DNA of 10,841 bases. Source: Spirochaetaceae bacterium (GTDB taxonomy: Bacteria; Spirochaetota; Spirochaetia; Treponematales; Breznakiellaceae). This document shows positions 6,346 to 10,841 of the stretch, in pieces. The stretch is taken from positions 1 through 10,841 of the forward strand of contig JAITCP010000178.1 of the NCBI GenBank assembly GCA_031283025.1. Direction: 5' to 3'. Position numbers and translations under genes: made by a program. The notes under the pieces were generated by a model. The model saw nothing but the letters and a program-made list of their open reading frames with translations. It was not told the DNA's origin and did no database searches. Position 1 is the stretch's first letter. Each line of letters starts with the position of its first letter.

Positions 6346-6385
6346 GTTAGCGTACCGGAAAAGAACCGGTTTGTCCAGCGCTAAC
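6346..6385. promoter_or_regulatory. Nested palindrome in the divergent control region
   Basis: GTTAGCG (6346-6352) is complementary to CGCTAAC (6379-6385). Inside it, ACCGG (6354-6358) is complementary to CCGGT (6366-6370). The structure lies 14 nt before the M23 start on the minus strand and 24 nt before the -35 box of the TPR gene on the plus strand. In the M23 mRNA leader it would fold just upstream of the ribosome site. It could be a protein-binding site shared by both directions or an mRNA leader structure. I could not recognise a minus-strand promoter. Confidence 0.55.
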
Positions 6386-6409
6386 CATGGAAATGAAGCA
6401 TCTAAATAC

Positions 6410-6438
6410 TGGACAAGACGCAAGAGGGGGTGTATCAT
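6410..6438 (+). promoter_or_regulatory. Sigma-70-like promoter of the TPR lipoprotein gene
   Basis: TGGACA (6410-6415) and TATCAT (6433-6438) each match the consensus at five of six positions and are separated by the ideal 17 nt. Transcription would begin near 6445, giving a leader of about 16 nt that starts just before the GAGGAG ribosome site (6448-6453) and the ATG at 6461. No better promoter is visible before the downstream galactosidase gene, so this one may serve both. Confidence 0.65.
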
Positions 6439-6460
6439 TAAAAACAAGAGGAGAATTGCC

Positions 6461-7363
6461 ATGAAAAAATTTATTCCAGTGATGGTGCTGATCTGTTTAT
6501 TGATCGGCTGCGGCAGCAAGCCCAAAGTTGTCGATACGCCGCCGATTGTCGATACGCCGGCGCCGGTTGTACAGGAGGATACCGGGCCCAAAACGGCGGA
6601 AGACTTTTTTGAACGGGGCTATGTGAATGTAGAGAACGGTAATTTTGACGAGGGTATTTCGGACTATTCCGAAGCGATTAACCTTAAACCGGATTATGCC
6701 GCGGCGTACAACAACCGGGGGGTGGCCTATGCCGGCAAGGAAGATTACGACAGCGCGATTGCCGATTATAACCGTGCAATAGAGAATTATGCCAATGATT
6801 CGTATGCGTACAACAACCGCGGGCTTGCGTATTTCAGCAAGGGTGATCTTGACAAAGCCATTGCGGACTATACCGAGGCTATTCGAATAAAACCGGATTA
6901 TGCCGCGGCGTATAACAATCGCGGCTTGGCATATACCGAGAAGGGGGACTATGACAAGGCCATTACGGACTATACGGCGGCAATCCGGTTAACCCCTGAT
7001 TATGTAAAAGCGTTTAACAACCGGGGCCTGGCATACAGATATAAGGGGGACTATGACAGGGCTATTGCGGATTATACTGAAGCGATTCGGCTGGAACCCA
7101 ATAATTCAGAAACGTACACCAACCGCGGCGCCGCTTATAGGAACAAAGGTGATCCTGACAAGGCCATTGCGGATCATACTGAAGCGATTCGGCTGGACCC
7201 CAATAATGTAAAAGCGTACAATAACCGCGGAGTCGCGTACACCGGAAAGAAAGACTATAAAAATGCCATTTCAGATTATGAAACCGTATTGGAGCTTGAT
7301 TCGGAAAATGCCATTGCCAGGGAAAATCTTGATATAGCCCGGCGGCTGCAGCAGGGTCTTTAG
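6461..7363 (+). CDS. Lipoprotein with seven tandem TPR repeats
   Basis: A 300-residue predicted lipoprotein. The signal sequence MKKFIPVMVLICLLIGC has a lipobox (LIGC) with lipidated Cys17. A Pro/Val/Thr linker (18-45) follows, containing a tandem VVDTPP/IVDTPA duplication. Residues 46-283 are exactly seven 34-residue tetratricopeptide repeats, with conserved N-N-R-G-x-A-Y, the K-G-D-Y-D-x-A-I helix turn and a P-D-Y or P-N-N spacer; residues 284-300 form a capping helix. TPR stacks bind partner proteins, so a role as a periplasmic or surface-attached scaffold is plausible; the partner is unknown. I took the ATG at 6461 because GAGGAG lies 7 nt upstream and the signal peptide begins there, although the frame is open from 6344. 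The galactosidase gene follows after 59 nt without a promoter that I can recognise. Confidence 0.92.
   Translation: MKKFIPVMVLICLLIGCGSKPKVVDTPPIVDTPAPVVQEDTGPKTAEDFFERGYVNVENGNFDEGISDYSEAINLKPDYAAAYNNRGVAYAGKEDYDSAIADYNRAIENYANDSYAYNNRGLAYFSKGDLDKAIADYTEAIRIKPDYAAAYNNRGLAYTEKGDYDKAITDYTAAIRLTPDYVKAFNNRGLAYRYKGDYDRAIADYTEAIRLEPNNSETYTNRGAAYRNKGDPDKAIADHTEAIRLDPNNVKAYNNRGVAYTGKKDYKNAISDYETVLELDSENAIARENLDIARRLQQGL
6596..7309 (+). repeat. Seven 102-bp tandem coding repeats (TPR units)
   Basis: The seven TPR units are each 102 bp, with no length variation. Some blocks are conserved at the DNA level: a 23-bp stretch beginning AAACCGGATTATGCCGC occurs at 6686-6708 and again at 6890-6912, exactly two units apart. 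Units five and six also share a long block around GAAGCGATTCGGCTGGA. This suggests fairly recent duplication or gene conversion between units, and a potential for unit-number variation between strains. Confidence 0.85.
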
Positions 7364-7422
7364 TAAAGAACTGCCTTGAAAAAACTGCCTGGCTATGAAA
7401 AGAGGACAGGTAGAGTAATTGT

Positions 7423-9783
7423 ATGATTACCGTTAATGACGGTGTTTTCCGCCTTGCCAGCGCGAATACCGAGTATATCTTCCGGCTGACAAAGTTCGGT
7501 CAGCCGGAGCATATCTATTACGGGGCGCTCCTTGCCCCGCCTGATTCCGTTCCCGACATTGAGGCCATTGCCCCCAAATGTACGGCACAGCAGGGCGGAT
7601 CAATCGTAGCATACAACAGAGACGATCCTCTGTACTGCCTTGACACAATGTGCCTTGAGTGGTCCGGTATCGGCAAAGGGGATTACCGTTATTCTCCGTC
7701 AGAAATCAAAATGCCGGATGGAGGCTTTGTTACCGATTTTGTTTATGAAAGCCACAGCATAACGCGGGGGCCCGTTCCCCTGAAGGAACTGCCCGCCGCC
7801 CGCGGTACGGAAAGCGAGTGTATGTCTTTGGAACTGCGGCTGCGGGACAAGGTGTGCGATGCTGCGTTGATCCTTATCTATACGGTGTTTGAAACAACAG
7901 ACGTCATAACCAGAAGGGTTGTGCTTAAGAATTCGGGTTCCCGCCCTTTGGTGATACGCCGCCTTTTAAGCATGTCTTTGGATATGGTCAACAGGGGCTG
8001 TACCCTGATCACTTTTGACGGAGACTGGGCAAAAGAAGCGCATCGGCACGAAAGGCCGCTCCAATACGGTATCTTTGTCAATGAAAGCCGTACCGGAGCC
8101 AGCGGAAACAAACACAACCCCGGTTTTCTGCTCTGCGAGGACGGCGCAAATGAAAACAGCGGCAGGGTGTACGGCTTTAATTTGATCTACAGCGGCAATC
8201 ACCTGGGCTTTGTGGAATTATCCAGCCGTGATTTGGTTCGTGTGGGCATTGGCATAAGCCCGCATTGTTTTGAATGGACACTTAACGCGGGGGAATGTTT
8301 TGAAACCCCGGAAGCTGCTATGACTTTTAGTGAAACAGGCCTTAACGGACTTAGCCGGAACTTTCACGGATTTGTAAACAGCCATATCATTCCGGAAACG
8401 TGGCAGGGCAAGGAGCGTCCGGTTCTCTACAATTCCTGGGAGCCCTGCTTCTTTAAATTCAACCAGAGGAAGCTCCTCCGGCTGGCCCGCCGGGCAAAAA
8501 ACCTAGGGCTGGAACTTTTTGTCCTTGATGACGGCTGGTTTGAAGGGCGGGACAACGACAAGGCGGGCCTGGGCGATTACGAGCCTAGCCGCCGCAAATT
8601 TCCCCGCGGGCTTAAGCCCTTTGCCCGTAAAGTACGGAAGCTGGGGCTGGATTTTGGAATTTGGGTTGAGCCGGAAATGGTGAATGAAGACTCAAATCTG
8701 TACCGCTCTCATCCCGAATACGCCGTGCGCCAGGACGGACGGGAACCCAGCATGGGCCGGAACCAACTGGTACTGGACCTTTGCAATCCCGCCGTAAGGG
8801 ATTACATTGTTACGTCGGTAGGAACAATACTTGATGAAACAGGCGCCGCTTATGTCAAATGGGACATGAACCGCCATATCAGCGAATTCCAATCAGGACA
8901 TATCGCAGCGCAGGGGGAATTTTTTCATCGTTACATACTTGGATTGTATGACATACTCAGGCGGATTTTTGCGCCGCGTCCGCGCATCCTGCTAGAGAGC
9001 TGTTCTTCCGGCGGCAACCGTTTTGACCTGGGTATGTTGTGCTTTTCCCCGCAAATCTGGGTATCGGACAACACCGATCCCGCCGTGCGGCTGAATATTC
9101 AGGGCGGCCTTTCCTGCCTGTACCCGCAGTCAACCATGGGCGCTCATGTATCCGACGCGCCGCATCAGCAAACCCTGCGGGACACACCGCTTAGCACGCG
9201 TTACAATGTTGCGTGTTTTGGCTGTCTGGGTTATGAGATGGATTTACGTTACCTTACTCCGGTAGAAAAGCGCGAGGTAAAAGATCAGATCGCTTTTTAT
9301 AAGGCTCATAGAAAAACACTGCAATACGGAATTTTCCAGCGGCTGGCCGCACCCAAGACCAATAAGACCATCTGGCTGTGCCGTGGTACGGAAAACGCCG
9401 TGGCCGGATTTTTCCAGAGTACGGCGGGTGTTTGTGAAGGGCCGGATGTGCTGTGTATCCCCGGCATGGATCCCGGCACGCATTACCGTGTGTCCACCCG
9501 CCCCCAGAAATTGTACATCAAGCGCTTTGGCGGATTGGTCAAACATATCCTGCCCGTATCGCTTGATCCCGGCGGACTCATCCTGCAGACAGCAAACCGC
9601 CACTACGCCCTGACCGGCTGCGTGGAAACCTACGATTGCCGGGGCAGCGCCCTCCAGGCAGGGATCATGCTGAACAATCAATTCATGGGCAGTTATTACA
9701 ATGATAAAACCCGCCTCTTGGGGGATTATGGATCGAATCTGTATACTGTAACCCCGCTGCCTGCAATACAGACTGCGCAATAA
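7423..9783 (+). CDS. GH36 alpha-galactosidase
   Basis: A 786-residue glycoside hydrolase of family 36, which removes terminal alpha-1,6-galactose from melibiose, raffinose, stachyose or galactomannan oligosaccharides with retention of configuration. The N-terminal beta-sandwich covers about 1-330. The barrel then carries the hallmarks in order: YNSWEPC, LFVLDDGWF, FGIWVEPEMVN, KWDMNRH with nucleophile Asp481, LLESCSSGGNRFDLG, and WVSDNTD with acid/base Asp549. These positions are close to those I recall for Geobacillus AgaA and Lactobacillus MelA. The C-terminal beta domain ends with LLGDYGSNLY, so the protein is complete. It is somewhat longer than the usual 720-750 residues, with the excess after the barrel. 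No signal peptide: a cytoplasmic enzyme needing imported sugars, yet no transporter or sugar regulator is adjacent. ATG; the ribosome site (AGG/GAG near 7408-7415) is imperfect. Confidence 0.95.
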   Translation: MITVNDGVFRLASANTEYIFRLTKFGQPEHIYYGALLAPPDSVPDIEAIAPKCTAQQGGSIVAYNRDDPLYCLDTMCLEWSGIGKGDYRYSPSEIKMPDGGFVTDFVYESHSITRGPVPLKELPAARGTESECMSLELRLRDKVCDAALILIYTVFETTDVITRRVVLKNSGSRPLVIRRLLSMSLDMVNRGCTLITFDGDWAKEAHRHERPLQYGIFVNESRTGASGNKHNPGFLLCEDGANENSGRVYGFNLIYSGNHLGFVELSSRDLVRVGIGISPHCFEWTLNAGECFETPEAAMTFSETGLNGLSRNFHGFVNSHIIPETWQGKERPVLYNSWEPCFFKFNQRKLLRLARRAKNLGLELFVLDDGWFEGRDNDKAGLGDYEPSRRKFPRGLKPFARKVRKLGLDFGIWVEPEMVNEDSNLYRSHPEYAVRQDGREPSMGRNQLVLDLCNPAVRDYIVTSVGTILDETGAAYVKWDMNRHISEFQSGHIAAQGEFFHRYILGLYDILRRIFAPRPRILLESCSSGGNRFDLGMLCFSPQIWVSDNTDPAVRLNIQGGLSCLYPQSTMGAHVSDAPHQQTLRDTPLSTRYNVACFGCLGYEMDLRYLTPVEKREVKDQIAFYKAHRKTLQYGIFQRLAAPKTNKTIWLCRGTENAVAGFFQSTAGVCEGPDVLCIPGMDPGTHYRVSTRPQKLYIKRFGGLVKHILPVSLDPGGLILQTANRHYALTGCVETYDCRGSALQAGIMLNNQFMGSYYNDKTRLLGDYGSNLYTVTPLPAIQTAQ

Positions 9784-9799
9784 CGGAATATTTAATGAC

Positions 9800-9829
9800 T
9801 TGACAATCCACGGTTTCTTTTGATAAAAT
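9800..9829 (+). promoter_or_regulatory. Strong sigma-70-type promoter for tRNA-Gln
   Basis: A perfect TTGACA (9800-9805) and TAAAAT (9824-9829) are 18 nt apart, with an extended TG one base before the -10 box. Transcription should begin near 9836, about 55 nt before the tRNA. It starts just after the galactosidase stop and is the best promoter match in the window, as expected for a stable RNA gene. Confidence 0.8.
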
Positions 9830-9890
9830 TAAAGTGTTATCCGGCAATTCTATAACATGAAAAATGTGTCAGGAATGAGGTAATTGTCAT

Positions 9891-9961
9891 TCCCCGGTTG
9901 TGTAATGGTAGCACGGCAGACTCTGGATCTGCTTGTGGGGGTTCAAATCCTCCCTGGGGAA
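9891..9961 (+). tRNA. tRNA-Gln, anticodon CTG
   Basis: A full 71-nt cloverleaf. Acceptor arm TCCCCGG pairs with CTGGGGA (one G-T pair), followed by discriminator A at 9961. The D arm has GTG/CAC around the AATGGTAG type of loop. The anticodon stem GCAGA/TCTGC encloses CTCTGGA, so the anticodon is CTG (reads CAG, glutamine). The T arm GGGGG/CCTCC has one G-T pair and loop TTCAAAT. The CCA end is not encoded; ATTAAG follows. A 7-bp inverted repeat, GGAATGA (9872-9878) and TCATTCC (9887-9893), overlaps the first three tRNA bases and may mark the 5' processing region. Its 3' end faces an integrase gene, so it is the likely attachment site of an integrated element. Confidence 0.96.
9931..9961 (+). 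other. Probable left attachment site of an integrated element (3' end of tRNA-Gln)
   Basis: Tyrosine integrases of islands and phages commonly recombine at the T arm and 3' end of a tRNA gene, leaving the tRNA intact. Here the integrase gene lies 138 nt beyond the tRNA 3' end. The exact crossover cannot be set, because the matching right-hand copy is outside the window. Confidence 0.5.
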
Positions 9962-10043
9962 ATTAAGCTAATTCGTTATGTAGTAATGAGTTAGCCTATG
10001 GACTACCCTAAAAAAGGGCGTTCAAAAGTAATATCTTAATATG

Positions 10044-10066
10044 ACTGGCACATAAACTGGCATATA
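10044..10066 (+). repeat. Two near-identical 11-bp direct repeats before the integrase gene
   Basis: ACTGGCACATA (10044-10054) and ACTGGCATATA (10056-10066) differ at one base and repeat with a 12-nt period, little more than one turn of DNA. They sit between the putative attachment site and the integrase start. Short direct repeats here are typical of arm-type integrase sites or excisionase/regulator sites. The second copy also forms an imperfect palindrome, AAC-T-GGC-ATATA-GCC-T-GTT. The rest of 9962-10099 has a small CCC-TAAAAAA-GGG palindrome (about 10004-10019) and no gene or clear promoter. Confidence 0.55.
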
Positions 10067-10099
10067 GCCTGTTTCAATGCCGGTTTTTTGAGGTGTGCT

Positions 10100-10738
10100 A
10101 TGAGCGCCTATCCATTCTCTATTTTCAAAAGGGCTGACAGGACTTGTTATTGCGTGTCTTTCAAAGATGTAAACGGCAAGTATCTGCGTCCAATCTCAAC
10201 CGGGAAGAAAACCGAAACGGAAGCATTGGAAATTGCTTTTACGTGGCTGCGAGACGGAATACCACAAGACAAGACGGAATTGAGGGTTCATCATCTGTCT
10301 TTGAAAGATGTGGCAAGAAAAATTAAAACCGATAATGAAGCGGATATTATGTTGTCCGAATTAAGGCGGTTGGGTTGGGTAAAAAGTTATGTGCTGAATG
10401 AAACGCCTGGGTCTACGGATTTTATTTCTTTCTTGAAAACTTTTTGGGATTGGGACGCTTCGCCTTATATCAAAGAAAAACTGCGTAAATGTCATGGGAT
10501 ACACAAACGGCATTGTAAATTACAAAAACAGGCTATTTCGCTGTATTGGGAGAAATTTTTTATAGGGCGGTCTTTGGGTGATATTAAGGCGGAGGACATT
10601 GACGCTTTTATAAATTTCATGGCCGATAAAGAAATTTCTGCGTCTCGTAAAAATGGGGTGATAAAGGCCGGAACAAAAGCTCTCCGGTGGGCGTTTTCCA
10701 AAGGCAAGATAGAACAAGACCCTACTAGTAGTATGTAA
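10100..10738 (+). CDS. Truncated tyrosine recombinase (integrase), catalytic domain missing
   Basis: A 212-residue N-terminal part of a phage or island integrase. The start resembles arm-binding domains: FSIFKRADRTCYCVSFKDVNGKYLRPISTGKKTETEA. A SAM-like core-binding domain follows from about residue 115: YWEKFFIGRSLGDIKAEDIDAFINFM, then SRKNGVIKAGTKALRWAFSKGKIEQDP. The reading frame stops at the point where the catalytic domain should begin. The Arg, His-x-x-Arg and Tyr active-site residues are absent; related integrases have about 380-420 residues. The last codons (TSSM) look unrelated to the family. I chose the ATG at 10100 with GAGG six nt upstream; a TTG at 10088 is open in the same frame but has no such site. 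The position beside tRNA-Gln fits an integrated element. It is probably inactive as a recombinase, interrupted near 10722-10731. Confidence 0.85.
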   Translation: MSAYPFSIFKRADRTCYCVSFKDVNGKYLRPISTGKKTETEALEIAFTWLRDGIPQDKTELRVHHLSLKDVARKIKTDNEADIMLSELRRLGWVKSYVLNETPGSTDFISFLKTFWDWDASPYIKEKLRKCHGIHKRHCKLQKQAISLYWEKFFIGRSLGDIKAEDIDAFINFMADKEISASRKNGVIKAGTKALRWAFSKGKIEQDPTSSM

Positions 10739-10748
10739 AAACTAAAAC

Positions 10749-10777
10749 TTTACAAAGGGATCGAAATGTAGTATCAT
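10749..10777 (+). promoter_or_regulatory. Sigma-70-like promoter of the right-edge gene
   Basis: TTTACA (10749-10754) and TATCAT (10772-10777) each match the consensus at five of six positions with a 17-nt spacer. Transcription would begin near 10783-10785, at the edge of the ribosome site GGGAGGAG (10784-10791). The left arm of the inverted repeat (10766-10775) overlaps the -10 box. Confidence 0.7.
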
Positions 10778-10800
10778 AATAATGGGAGGAGATACTACAT
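10766..10800. promoter_or_regulatory. Perfect 10-bp inverted repeat around the ribosome site of the last gene
   Basis: ATGTAGTATC (10766-10775) is exactly complementary to GATACTACAT (10791-10800), 15 nt apart. The left arm covers most of the -10 box, and the right arm ends with the first two bases of the start codon. As DNA it is a natural operator position. As RNA it would form only in transcripts that start further upstream, holding the start codon in the stem. A third copy of GTAGTAT lies at 10728-10734, next to the integrase breakpoint. Confidence 0.75.
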
Positions 10801-10841
10801 GAGAAAAAAACCTATAAAACTAACGGTAAAGGAACGTGACA
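10799..10841 (+). CDS. Start of a gene cut by the window edge; possibly an IS630-type transposase
   Basis: The first 14 codons read MRKKPIKLTVKERD. An excellent GGGAGGAG ends 7 nt before the ATG, and a good promoter lies just upstream, so this is very likely a real start. The short stretch resembles the beginning of IS630-type transposases, which often open with a basic tail and an L-T-x-E-E-R motif; 14 residues cannot prove this. The disrupted integrase directly upstream and the promoter-spanning inverted repeat fit an insertion sequence. A small HTH regulator or antitoxin with its own operator is the main alternative. Confidence 0.55.
   Translation, partial: MRKKPIKLTVKERD

Noticed and set aside
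6344..6460. Upstream extension of the TPR protein.
   Set aside because: No ATG or ribosome site; it would bury the signal peptide and lipobox inside the protein and run over the promoter.
6596..7309. CRISPR array, because of regular repetition.
   Set aside because: The period is 102 bp, in frame, and encodes TPR units; there are no spacers and no cas genes.

Overview
The window looks like a spirochaete chromosome, most likely a Treponema-type organism of the kind found in termite or animal guts. This is an inference from gene content: an M23 peptidase/bactofilin/YaaR/RicT cluster, a tandem-TPR lipoprotein, a LexA with an unusual recognition helix, and an integrase whose N-terminal part resembles a family I associate with treponemes. 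It also rests on AT-rich hairpin repeats between genes. No single marker proves it.

Layout. (1) 1-2317, plus strand: a tight operon of a TetR-family regulator, LexA and the DNA polymerase III delta subunit (HolA), with gaps of 1-2 nt. A perfect 11-bp hairpin lies in the leader. (2) 2318-2490: a convergent gap holding two perfect A/T-rich hairpins whose arms and loops resemble each other and the leader hairpin. The second one supplies the stop codon of the neighbouring minus-strand gene. (3) 2481-6331, minus strand: a five-gene operon read M23 peptidase, bactofilin, YaaR-like protein, RicT/PSP1 protein, outer-membrane beta-barrel candidate. Its junctions are 8-nt gaps or overlaps, so the genes are probably co-transcribed and partly translationally coupled. 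The first two are a recognised cell-shape pairing (cytoskeletal scaffold plus peptidoglycan hydrolase); YaaR and RicT are also neighbours in Bacillus. (4) 6332-6460: a divergent control region with a nested palindrome and a good sigma-70-like promoter for the next gene. (5) 6461-9783, plus strand: a lipoprotein with seven 34-residue TPR units, then a complete GH36 alpha-galactosidase with both catalytic aspartates. (6) 9784-9961: a near-consensus promoter and tRNA-Gln(CTG). (7) 9962-10841: the start of an integrated element at the tRNA 3' end. It holds a tyrosine-recombinase gene cut off before its catalytic domain, then a second short gene start whose promoter and ribosome site are embraced by a perfect 10-bp inverted repeat. 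The likely history is integration at the tRNA followed by disruption of the integrase, perhaps by an insertion sequence whose transposase begins at 10799.

Regions 1-6 look like ordinary core chromosome. The accessory signal is in region 7 and in the dispersed hairpins. I found no convincing wholly new multi-gene system. The most useful leads are the read-through-sensitive start structure at the right edge, the hairpin family that rewrites a protein C-terminus, and the envelope operon.
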